From Corbicula japonica (Eukaryota; Mollusca; Bivalvia; Venerida; Cyrenidae): DNA of 64,000 nucleotides. Positions within the stretch are counted from its first letter, which is position 1. Every line of letters begins with the position of its first letter. This document shows positions 11,606-21,745 of the stretch, in pieces. Under the pieces are notes generated by a model. It searched no databases, was not told where the DNA came from, and saw nothing but the letters and a program-made list of their open reading frames with translations. The stretch covers positions 1-64,000 of the forward strand of contig JAZAYU010001139.1 in assembly GCA_038501625.1 (NCBI GenBank), in the 5' to 3' direction. A program made the translations under genes and the position numbers.

Positions 11606-11841
11606 TAACCCTTTCATCCATATACACAACTTTTTGCATGGGCGAACAGTGTAGATCCAGATCAGCCGGCACATCCAAACAATCTGATCAGGATCTGCAC
11701 TGTTCGCTTTTTTATGTATTAGGTTATTTCTAACTAAAATGGGACCAGTGCAGATCCTGATCAGACGGCAGGAATGTGCCAGCTGATCTGGATCTACTTG
11801 TTCCACCTGCGTAAAAATGCGTATATAAGGAGGAAAGGGTT
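11606..11841. mobile_element. Best-preserved GTGTAGATCCAGATCA MITE, 236 bp
   Basis: The termini are TTAACCCTTTCATCC and GGAGGAAAGGGTTA. Inside is a second-order palindromic layout: GTGTAGATCCAGATCAGC, then GATCAGGATCTGCACTG, then GTGCAGATCCTGATCAG, then GCTGATCTGGATCTAC. Each half is itself an inverted repeat and the whole is a larger one. At least nine relatives occur in the window. Nonautonomous, no ORF. Confidence 0.7.
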
Positions 11842-12004
11842 ATGTTGTACGTGTATGTATAAAAAATGGCTAGTTAATTGGAGGTCTCAGAACTCCAGCA
11901 TGTGATTTTTTTCTAAGACTAGTATCAGTTTTCAGCAGTCATTTGCTTGAGAATTGAGTATGGTCTCTAGTCTCAGTTTTATTGTCTTTAGCCCTGATCT
12001 TGAC

Positions 12005-12242
12005 CAAACTCTTTCCACTCGTACATATTTTTTTGCTATGCCAACAGTGTAAATCCAGATCAGCTGGCTTATTTATGTAGTCTATTCAGGATCTGCACTG
12101 GTTGAATTTTAGTCAGAATTAACTGAACAAATAAAAAAGCTAACAGTGTAGATTTTGTTTAGCAAAAGGGATATGCTGACTGATCTGGATCTACACTGAT
12201 TGTCCATTGAAAAAAAGTATATATATGGAGGAAAAGGTTAAG
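12005..12242. mobile_element. GTGTAGATCC MITE, intact layout ('empty site' reference)
   Basis: Runs from CTCTTTCCACTCGTACAT to TATATATGGAGGAAAAGGTT. Its left half and left flank match 16160-16378; its right end and right flank match 33098-33200. It therefore shows the sequence expected without the 16.4-33.1 kb insertion. Confidence 0.65.
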
Positions 12243-12957
12243 CATTTTTGTAGAAAAGGTTTAGTCTATTAATTTCAAGCAAACTACTGTCTCAAAAGAA
12301 AACAGAGAGAAAGAGCTCTTGTCCGTGGTCAATGAATGACCTACTGAACTTTCCTGCTTAGATCTGTGTTATGCAATTTTAAGAACTTTGCTCTGGGAGT
12401 TTTTATAAGGTAAACAACATTCTTACTTTAAAGCACTTTGAATATCAGACTTTTCTTAATATTTTATTCACTGTTTGTAATTAAAGCCCCAGCTTTAAAA
12501 TTATAATAATATAAATAAGAATATACCACTAAAAACATCATTTTTGTCCAAATAGACTCCAATTTATGACCTCTTTAACAGAACACAAAAGGTCTGGTCA
12601 AATTCTTTCTTATAGATGGGATTTTTAAATGATATTGTTAAATTGTCATTCACGAACTTTTAAGAAGCTAAATATAATGGAGCTATATTTAGCATTTATT
12701 TTTAACGACGCGACAACTTCATGCGCGATCTCGATTTCTGTGACGTTTCGGAAATCTTACTTTCGTTTTTAGTCGCGCGGACCAAATTTAATTCAGTAAA
12801 TTAAAATTTTATTAGCCCGAACTAATGCTGCAAATTAGTGACTATAGTTCCAAATACATGTAATATTTCATACAAGAGCGGGTTAAATTGAAGTAATGTC
12901 GCTTTAAAACACCAACTACAACAAATTTAAAGCTAATTCTTAAAATGTTCAGACTAT
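12243..12957. repeat. Copy 2 of the segmental duplication, plus unique sequence
   Basis: 12335-12615 aligns with parts of 11370-11480 and with 14460-14750 (shared AACAGAACAC, AAGGTCTG and TGTCCA blocks). 12616-12957 is AT-rich with GACGCGACAACTTCATGCGC near 12707 and nothing I can name. Confidence 0.45.
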
Positions 12958-13161
12958 ATTAACCCTAGATCTAGATCAGTTGGCACATCCACCCATATTA
13001 TTTTATCAGGATCTACACTGTTTGCTTTTTGATTCATTAGGTTATTTCTGACCCATTGGAACCACTGCAGATCCTGATCAGATGGCACAAATTTGCCGGC
13101 TGATCTGGATCTACACTTGTCGCAGATGCATAAAAATGGGTAATTATGGAGGAAAGGGTTA
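12958..13161. mobile_element. GTGTAGATCC MITE, left end deleted
   Basis: Starts TTAACCCTAGATCTAGATCA, so the usual 40 bases between the terminus and the first motif are missing. The right end GGAGGAAAGGGTTAA is preserved. Confidence 0.6.
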
Positions 13162-13319
13162 AAGAGAGGTTTCAGCTGTATACAGTGTATGTAAACAAAC
13201 TGGCATATAAATAGGGGGTCTCAGAACTCATGCATTTCATTTTTTTCAGTTTTTGGCAGTCAGATGCTTGAGAATTGAGTATGGTCTCTAGTCTCAGTTT
13301 TATTGTCTGTCCGCCGGTC
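13162..13319. repeat. Copy of the TGGTCTCTAGTCTCAG module
   Basis: Aligns with 11850-12000 and 16150-16260 (GAGAATTGAGTATGGTCTCT, AGTTTTATTGTCT). It is part of the three-copy duplicated module. Confidence 0.55.
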
Positions 13320-14165
13320 AGTACATTATGCATTAGTTTGTTGACACTCTAGCGGTCACATTTTTGCCTCGATTGTTTTGAAACTTGGTCAGGATGTTTG
13401 TCTAAATGATTTCTTAGATGAGTTTGAATATGGGTCATCTGGGTCCAAAAACTAGGTCACTGTTACTAAAAATAGAATTTTCTTGTTAACACTCTAGCGG
13501 TCACATTTTTGCTTTGTTGTCATGAAACTTGGTCAGGATGTTCGTCTCGGTGATTTCTTGGACGAGTTCGAATATGGGTCATCTTGGTCTAAAAACAACA
13601 TTAGTGCTTTTTAAAATAGAAATTTCTTGTTAACACTCTTGCCGTAACATTTTTGCTCCAATTGTCATGAAACTTAGTCAGGATGTCTGTCCCAGTAATT
13701 TCTTGGATGTTCTTAGGATGTTTGTACCAATGATTTCTTGTACGTGTTCGAATATGGATCATCTGGGTCCAAAAACTAGGTCACTGTTACTAAAAATAGA
13801 ATTTCCCTGTTAACACTGTTGCTGTGACATTTTTGCTCTGATTGTCATGAAACTTGGTCAGGATGTTTGTCCCAATTATTCTTGGACGAGTTCGAATATG
13901 GGTCCAAAAACTAGGTCACTGTAATTAAAAATATAATTTTTTGGTTAACACTCTAGCTGTCACATTTTTGTTTCGATTGTCATGAAACTTGGTCGGGATG
14001 TCTGACCCAGCAATTTCTCGGACGAGTTTGAATATGGGACATCTTGGTCCAAAAACTAGGTCACTGTTAATGAAAATAGAATTAACTTGTCTTCCCTGTA
14101 AATTTGTTATTTCTCATTGCTTTTCAAAATAACTTGGCACAAATGTTCACCATGACAAGGCGGTG
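13320..14165 (-). repeat. 143-bp tandem array, inverted relative to 9690-10716
   Basis: About six degenerate units (CTAGCGGTCACATTTTTGC ... GGTCCAAAAACTAGGTCACT). These are the reverse complement of the array at 9690-10716. The units here are more diverged, and one is partly duplicated near 13690-13730. Confidence 0.75.
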
Positions 14166-14217
14166 TGTCGAGTACAATACCGGTCTCAGAACTCAAGAGT
14201 TTAATTGTGTTCTTCTA

Positions 14218-14760
14218 CAGTTATCAACCAGACCTTGACACAGAGTTCATACCATTTTAAAATTCAATCTTTCCTGAACAATTCATTCGCTGGTTGATCT
14301 GTGATTAAATTTGAAACAAACACTTTAGTAGCAGAGTGAAAAATTTTAAGTGTCTACAATTCAATATCTTTACCTATCTTCAGTTTATATTTAGAGTTGG
14401 TGCAATATTTGCTGTTAAGATATATAAGAGGTCATTGCTCATGTTCATTGTGAGTGCCTTCTTGAACTGGAATGCTTTAGGTCAGTGTTAACTTAATTTA
14501 ACAACAGAGCTTGGAGATTTGAATAAGGTAACATTTATGTCATTTTTTACAGGTACTGACTGAATTAGCATTTTAACGTTATAGTACTTTGAAAATCGAG
14601 CTTAATAAGTATTTCATTCACTGTTTTTAAAGCCCTAACTTTAAACTTAAGTATGACTATACTATTGAACAATCATATTTGTCCATATAGACCGCAATAT
14701 ATAAACTCACTAACAGAACACCAAAGGTCTGCTTGAATTCTTTAGGGATCCTATTGTTTG
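14218..14760. repeat. Copy 3 of the segmental duplication
   Basis: Begins TTATCAACCAGACCTTGACA directly after TTCTTCTACAG and aligns with 11158 onward and 12460-12615. The short in-frame peptide readings are interrupted in both copies. The sequence ends near a GC-rich spot, GCAGCAGCGGCGGCGCC. Confidence 0.5.
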
Positions 14761-14799
14761 GCAGCAGCGGCGGCGCCCCGTAGTCCCCCAAACTTTCAC

Positions 14800-15440
14800 C
14801 TGAAACTTAATGTTGCCTATAACTTTGAAAGTTCTTGTCCTATTCACTTCATTCTTGGAATATATCATCAGCATGAACAATTTACATCTGTGACGACAAG
14901 AATGATAACTCTGGTTTCAATATTTTTTTAGTTATGCCCCTTTCAAATGCAACTTTAACCTGAAACTTAATGTTGCCGATAACTTTGAAAGTACTTGTCC
15001 TATTTACTTTATACTTGGAATATATCATTAGCACGAACAATGCCATCTGTGACGACAAGAATGATAACTCCAGTTTCAATATTTTTTTAGTTATAACCTG
15101 AAACTTAATGTTGCCTATAACATTGAAAGTACGTGTCCTATTCACCTCATACTTGGAATATATCATCAGCATGAACAATGCCATCTGTGACAACAAGAAT
15201 GATAACTCCAGTTTCAATATTTTTTGAGTTATGCCCCTTTCAAATGCATCTTTAACATGAAACTTAATGTTGCCTATAACTTTGAAAGTACTGGTTTTAT
15301 TCACTTCGTACTTGGAATATATCATCAGCACTAACAATGCCATCTGTGACAACAAGAATGATACCTCCAGTTTCAATATTTCATGAGTTATATCCCTTTC
15401 AAATGCAACTCTAACATGAAACTTAGTGTTGCCTGTAAAA
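14800..15440 (-). repeat. 150-bp tandem array
   Basis: Four units of about 150 bp containing GAATGATAACTCCAGTTTCA, AGTTATGCCCCTTTCAAATG, GAAACTTAATGTTGCCTATA and CATCTGTGACGACAAG. A long open frame on the minus strand is simply a frame through the repeat. The strand is nominal. Confidence 0.75.
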
Positions 15441-15557
15441 TGGAAATTACTTGTTCAATTAATTCAACCTCTTGTTCTGACAGAGTGTCAAAGAATGACA
15501 CAAAATATAGGTAAACTGAACACCCATTTTGAAAATATTGCCTTAAATGCTTGCAAA

Positions 15558-15738
15558 TACAGTAAAACCCCTCATTACAAACACTCAATATTAAGGGCAC
15601 CCCAGTATTATGGACAAGTTTTTAAAGAACGCAAATGTTGTTTTCTTCTTGATTTATACCCACAATTAAGGACAACCCGCTATTAAGGACACTTTCCCTT
15701 AGTCCCTCAGATCTCTGTTATAGAGGGGTTTCACTGTA
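15558..15738. mobile_element. TA-flanked MITE, TACAGTAAAACCCCTC ends
   Basis: Left terminus TACAGTAAAACCCCTCATTA, right terminus complement TACAGTGAAACCCCTCTATA: TIRs of about 20 bp with few mismatches. The internal ATTAAGGGCACCCCAG and TATTAAGGACA blocks are also partly symmetric. TA flanks and CAGT ends fit a Tc1/mariner-type nonautonomous element. Confidence 0.7.
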
Positions 15739-15739
15739 C

Positions 15740-16265
15740 AATGTATGATCATCAAGTGTTCAAATGCACATACTTTTACTTATGACATACTTTTCATTGT
15801 TGCTCAATTGATTATTTTCCCTTGAAATGAGCACTATGTAACAGTCACAAACCCTGTAACGTGAACTTCTTGAACAGTTCTTCATATGGATCATTCCAGC
15901 ATTTTTTCATAGAAAGAATAATTTTACAAAATATTATGACACAAATAACTTTTTCATTTTAAGACAGGCTAATATGATGTGAAACTTTTCGCATATATTC
16001 ACCTTTAAGTGTTCAAGTGCGAACATGTTTTTCCTATGGTTTAGTTCATTAGTTTTAGGAGACAAGCAGATATTAATCAAATCTGCTAATGCTAACTTCC
16101 ACAGTTTTACAGATTTTGGCATGACATTTCAACAGTTGTTCAGTATACAGTTTAGATAATTGTGCATGTCATATTTTTCATGTGAATGAGATACTTGAGC
16201 ACTAATTATGGTCTCTAGTCCCAGTTTTATGCTTTTTGGCCCTGATATTCACCCAACTAGTCTTA
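15740..16265. other. AT-rich sequence and flank of the duplicated module
   Basis: 15740-16140 has nothing identified. 16150-16260 aligns with 11890-12000 and 13230-13310. Confidence 0.45.
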
Positions 16266-16373
16266 AACTCTTTCATCATATACATGTATACACATTTTTA
16301 TGCAATACCAACAGTGTAGATCTAGATCAGCCTGCTCATTTGTGTTGTTTGTTCAGGATCTGCAGTGGTAGCC

Positions 16374-16377
<4 letters not shown>
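16266..16377. mobile_element. Left half of a GTGTAGATCC MITE, broken at (TA)n
   Basis: Contains AACAGTGTAGATCTAGATCA and TTCAGGATCTGCAGTGGTAG and then runs into a (TA)n tract. The right end of the same copy appears to be at 33098-33120. Confidence 0.6.

Positions 16378-16457
<80 letters not shown>
16378..16457. repeat. (TA)n microsatellite, left boundary of the large insertion
   Basis: About 40 uninterrupted AT dinucleotides. A similar tract at 33043-33096 is the other boundary. Confidence 0.95.
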
Positions 16458-16459
<2 letters not shown>

Positions 16460-19400
16460 GCTTTCAGCCTTAGGCAGACTGTAGTATAAAACACAGACTT
16501 AGGCAGACAATTTGTATGTTTTTTGTTATTTGAAAATTTCTTATTTTTTTCTCATAGTTACCATTAAAATGCCTCTAAAATTATGCATACGATGTTTTTT
16601 ACAAAAATTTCTAAAAATAACAAACATACATTTTTTTGTGTCTGCCTAATTTTTCGTACATACGTTATACGCATTCGGCAGACTTTATATACATCGTCAT
16701 CATTAGGCAGACATTATATATTATATATACTGCGCCATCATTAGGCAGACACAATATATAATATTTATCGTCAGCATTAGGCAGACAAAATACTACGGCA
16801 GATAATTTTGTTTACTTTATATTTTATGATTATCTCGATGTAAAAAATTTAATAATTTTAGCGGTGCCAATGTGGGTGTTTGTTACATGAAGTTACTTGA
16901 CAACTAGACCGACAATATCACTAACCTTTAATAAAACTAAATAATTGTTTTGATATACTGTAAATTAATTTTTAAAGCAAAGCGCCGTTTCATAGTTTAT
17001 TTCGATTTGTGTTTTCCGAAAACATTACACTCAATATCACATGTGTAACGTCCTTATTTTACCCACGTGACGTCACTTCTAAAAATCTGGCAAATTTTCG
17101 AAGAGATTCATTTAATAGACATTACCTATTCCGTTAATTTGATATCAAGCACATCATACTGCGAGAATCTTAATCCGCTCATTTACATATAACCAGCTTT
17201 GATATGTCTTATGAGTGAAGTTAAACTCAGCAAAGTTATGCCTGCGAGAAACTTCGCAAAAACTATTTCTGCATGTTTTAAACTGCTGAACAAGTTTTAA
17301 GCTAAAGCAATGTTTTTTCAAAGTATGTTATTGTTGTTTTTTTTATTATCTTACTTACTTCGCATAGGAAACGTTAAAATATATAATCAACTTATTAACG
17401 ATTGGGTTTGTTATATTTTTCGGCGTCTATGCTTGCTACTTGACCTTGTTTTTCACTTAAAATGCAGATGGAACATTGAAAAAAAAATTCTATGGAAATA
17501 TTAAACAAAAGACACACGACAATGAAACAAAACACTCAGAATAATGCAGAGAAACTCAGCTTTAAACTAATTTATTTTTATTGATTGTAAAACAAGTTAT
17601 TCCAACTTATCACTCTCGATGACTATTTCCTGAATTGCAAACACAAAAAAAGTTTTCGCATCGAAGGGATTCGATTCCGCAAGAGCAAGTATCTTGGAAA
17701 ATAAACGTTCGTATCTTAAGTTAAGGTATGAGTTACGAAATTGCTATGAAGGCGCTAAGGCAATGTTACACGGGTATCTCAAAACACCCCACTTAGCGTT
17801 CTCGTAACGCGTCCCGAGGTTAAGAATTCGTAAGAATTATACAAGGCATATAATGAGATAATTTACATGTGAAACATCGGCATATAGTAAACCTTTAAGA
17901 GCAAAATGTTTATTTATTCAACGATCCTTCTTGCTGAGCCAAAATTGTCTACTTTGTGGATTATTTGGGGCCAGTGCAAACCACCCACTTTGTGCAAAAC
18001 GTCATTAATATTTAAAATCTTTGGTACTATTATATTGTAAGGTATTGCCTGTTTCAAATTCAATACAAGAAATATTTTGGACAAATAAAGTGGAAGTATT
18101 GCATACGGAGACTTATCATCTCTGAGACTAATTAAAAGCGATTAAAAATAGAAAAACGGCCCGAAGTCAAAAGTTTGAGTCCCATCGACTTTTAGATTGA
18201 CATTCATGACATAGACAAACTTACTGAAAACAAACAAACACAATACAGTCCAAAATGTGCTAAAAACCACCTGTTAAAAAAGACCAAATGTCACTTGTGG
18301 ACCGTTGGCAATTAATTATTTCTATTCTAACAACAATCGTGAATTTAATCGCCGTTGCTTGGAGAATTTTAGCGGTCGTATTTGAATCCATGATAATTTT
18401 GATCGAGAAGTTTATCAACAATTAAAAAAACGAGAAATATCAATAACTGTCGTGAAAATGCGAAGCCTTGTTCCGGTATAAAGCCCGGTGCGTCCCGGTT
18501 TGTACACCGGGACCAATCAGAACACAAATGTAGCTACGCCGGGAAAACCCGCAATCAATCGGGATGAATGAATTTCAAATATAAAATCATGGTTTAAATA
18601 CGGCTTCCGTAGTTGAATCGGCATCCACCTGCTTCAACGTAGCCATATCGAGACTCCACCGTCACTTTATCGAAATTTACCCGCTGCTACCGTGCCAAAC
18701 CGTAGTTAAACCAGCACGAGTCGGGGGTACGTCGGCTCTCCGCCAAACCAGGAGTCACCAGATCTCCAACTTGGACAGAGGACATGCCGGTTTAATACGG
18801 TTTGACCCTGTGGACTTGAGGTGGAGAGACGAATCATGCCGTAAGAGCTACGGTGATGCCCCGGATCTCCCCGAAATAGGCCAGCATTTGGTTTCGCTCC
18901 CGGGGACTCCCGGTTGTAATAAAATAAAACAACACCGGATCAACTTTCCGGTAATCGCCGTTTCAACACGGTTTATACCGATTCAATGCGAGTTTGCCCT
19001 CTGTCGCTGAGGTTGTTGTGCCGGTTGACCCCGACGTCCGAACCGGGAAGCACCTGGGCTGTATACAGGGACAGTGTTAACCAGGTTATACGAGTACATT
19101 GTAAATTGAGTTGTGCTCAGCCCGTGGGTGGCTAAACAGCATGGGAATTTCCATTAACCATAAACTGGCTCAATCAAGCCGAGTCTGCAATATTTTCATA
19201 TTGTCGTATTTGGTGGTTTTTAAAGTTTCATTTTCATCTACATTGAACTTTTCAAAATAAATTCAATTAACGGAATATTGAGAAAGTACAAAAATAAGAC
19301 CACTCTCCTGAGAATATGATGAATCTGCGCAGTTTATTAAGTTACGAGAACGTCAAGGGGTCGGTTTTTTACCGTATGTTACAACAGAGTTTACGAATTT

Positions 19401-20120
19401 TCGCAACTTGTGAATTCTTCGAGATAAAGAAAAATTTGGCTACGAATATCATAAGATGACGTTACGAACAAGTTTACACTTACGATAGCTTCGAGATACT
19501 GGCCCCTGGAGCCCTACACTCTATCCATAGGCCATCCTAGTTAACTGTCAAATTTATTCATGGAAAAGCTTAATAAAAAGGACAGTATACTCAAAATGTA
19601 TAAAAGCCCCTTCAATAATCAAGCAATTGATATATGTATACTTTTGATTTTGTTTTTTTTACTGGCAACTAATTTTAATAAGCTAGGCGAAGAAATTATA
19701 TTCCGTTGTTAAATTACACGTTTTCATGCAAACATAACAATAGCTATTTCTTTGTTCTTGTTCAAGTATAACACAGATGCCGAATTATTTGATCCACTTT
19801 TGGAAAGCAATTTATTTTCCGCCAAACCCTATTACTTGAGATCTTGTACATAATTATATGCTTTATACTCTTGTCTGCCTAATGCTGGCGATAAATATTA
19901 TATGTAATGCTAATGCTTATAAATAATAAATAATCTGCCTTAATCTGACGATGTATATAATATGCCGAATGCGTATAACGTATGTAAAAGAAATAGGCAG
20001 ACACGAAAAAGTGTAATTGTTGTTAGGTCATTTTTCGTAAAAAAAACTTTTAGATACATAAATTTCAAACATACAAATTGTGTACCTAAGTCTGGTTTTT
20101 ATACTTCATTCAGAAAGAAG
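16458..20120. mobile_element. 3.7-kb long-TIR element with GTCTGCCTAA arrays
   Basis: The left arm (16458-16810) carries about eight copies of TTAGGCAGAC with spacers such as ATATACATCGTCATCA and TTATCGTCAGCA. The right arm (about 19870-20120) is its diverged reverse complement in the same order: CTGCCTAATGCTGGCGATAA, GCCGAATGCGTATAACGTAT, GGCAGACACGAAAAAGTG, ACATACAAATTGTGTACCTA. Arms are about 250-350 bp. Both ends abut TATATA, so the target is TA-rich. The interior has no recognisable transposase, so it is probably nonautonomous. The superfamily is not identified. Confidence 0.7.
18470..19150. other. GC-richer island inside the long-TIR element
   Basis: Composition changes abruptly from AT-rich flanks to a CCGG/CGG-rich block with many short motifs such as CCGGTTT, ACGGTTT and CCGGGA. 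A frame of 79 codons on the + strand at 18771-19010 has no family signature. It could be captured host sequence or a decayed tandem repeat; I cannot decide. Confidence 0.4.
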
Positions 20121-20249
20121 ATATATAAGAAATTCCATGTCTCCTTTTTTTAAATATGGATCTAAAGCAGATTTGAACACTTCTATGCGATCTTGCAATA
20201 GTGCTTAGCAATTATTTTTTCCAGCAAATGTCTTAAAGGTCGGATTTTG

Positions 20250-20750
20250 TGACTGGACATAGCTTTCGCGCTAATGAGCTAATGACGCGTCTATCGCGCC
20301 AACGACGAATTTCTGTAAGTTCACTTATTCTCAGCTAAATTAGCAGAAGATGCCTATATATTACAAGAAATGTATTATTTGTCAAATGATAACTTCCCCC
20401 GATATTTATATTCTGGTAAGAATGGGCACATGTCTGGTTGTACTGTACAAAATAATGTTTTCTTTGAAAACACAACATTTTGCACCTACCTCGCAAAACT
20501 GTGTGCAATTCTCCAAAAAATAGCAAGGTTTGTGCGTTTTCTAGTGATACAAACAAAAACTAGAATGGTGAGGGGGTACTTTGCGATCAGTCCCTTGCCA
20601 TTGTATCATCATCTAAAGAAGAACCAAGTGTAAGCTTACTACGGTGACGCTCTTTTGCCATGAATTACGCCATCAACATGCATTATTTACGCGACAGAAA
20701 TTCGTTGTTGGCGCGATAGACGCGTCGTTAGCTATGTCCAGTGTGATTCT
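20250..20750. mobile_element. Fold-back structure with GACGCGTCTATCGCGCCAAC arms
   Basis: The left arm (20250-20316) and right arm (20694-20750) are inverted copies including ACGCGTCTATCGCGCCAA and CTGGACATAGCT, around a loop of about 380 bp. The left arm has an extra stretch of about 12 bases. No ORF with a family signature. Confidence 0.6.
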
Positions 20751-21199
20751 GTTAGTGTACAAAAAAGATCAGTCTTGTAAATTTAGTGAAAATGAAATAA
20801 ACGATCTACCAAGATTTTCAAAATACCGATCTAGAAGAGAAGTGGTTTTGGCTAAAACCTGTTCCCTATGGTATTCGTTTTCATTATTAACATTTATATT
20901 TAAATCGTCCAGCTCTGATTATATACATGGCTTTTTTCATCATTTTGTGATTTGACCCATACCCTTAGAATTGGAAAATTTCGCGTCGTTTTGCTATCAT
21001 AGAAATTGGGCGATACGGTGTCCTAATTCCATAAAAAAGAAAATCTAAACTTTAAATTATAATGTAAGAAAGATTTTGAATAAGCCACAGAGATGAGAAG
21101 AGTTTTTGTACATATGTATTTCTAATATTATATTAAACACTTGTCAAAAGTTCTAAGTGATATACATGTTCAAAAACTCTTCTTATCCCTACGTCATGT

Positions 21200-21745
21200 T
21201 GATAGGACAAAACCGGTGCGGTGCATCAATGGTCAAATTCATCTGAACGACCGTTTGATTAAATTTCTAGGACTTGATCGGTGCGGTGCAACAATGGTCA
21301 AACATTGTCCGTGTCCGTGATTTTTCACTCACCAAAGATATCGATGGGCATATTCCATACTTCCGTGTCCGTCCGACGTGGAACGGACACGGAGGTATGG
21401 AATATACCCAGCGATATCTTTGGTGAGTAAAAAATAGCGGACACGGACACGGAATACGCATCACGGAACTATGGAATACTGGTGCCTTAGGCCGCTATTC
21501 CATGGTTCCGTGATGCGTGATTCGTGTCCGTGTCCGCGTCCACGTCCGTGTCAGCGAGTTTTCACTCACCAAAGATATTGTTTGGTATATTCCATACGTC
21601 TGTGCTCGTTCCGCGTCCGTGTCCGCGATTTTTCACTCACCAAAGATAACGTTGGGTTTATTCCATACCTCCGTGTCCGTTCCACGTCGCGGACACGAAC
21701 ACGGACGCGGAACGGACACGTACACTGAGGTATGGATAATCGGCC
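21200..21745. mobile_element. Palindrome cluster with GTCCGTGTCCGCG blocks
   Basis: The blocks TTTTCACTCACCAAAGATA, TATTCCATAC and CGTGTCCG recur at least four times in both orientations. 21325-21431 is a hairpin with arms of about 45 bp. A larger inverted pair surrounds GGTGCCTTAGGCCGC near 21481-21495 (GCATCACGGAAC against GTTCCGTGATGC). The direct pair GGTGCGGTGCA at 21213 and 21279 opens the cluster. It resembles a compound fold-back element; the frames in it are low-complexity. Confidence 0.65.

Noticed and set aside
14882..15376. 164-codon open frame on the minus strand
   Set aside because: It is a periodic frame through the 150-bp tandem array; the peptide repeats with the DNA unit and has no domain.
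20644..20955. 103-codon frame on the + strand
   Set aside because: It begins in the arm of the 20250-20750 inverted repeat and has no domain or splice context.
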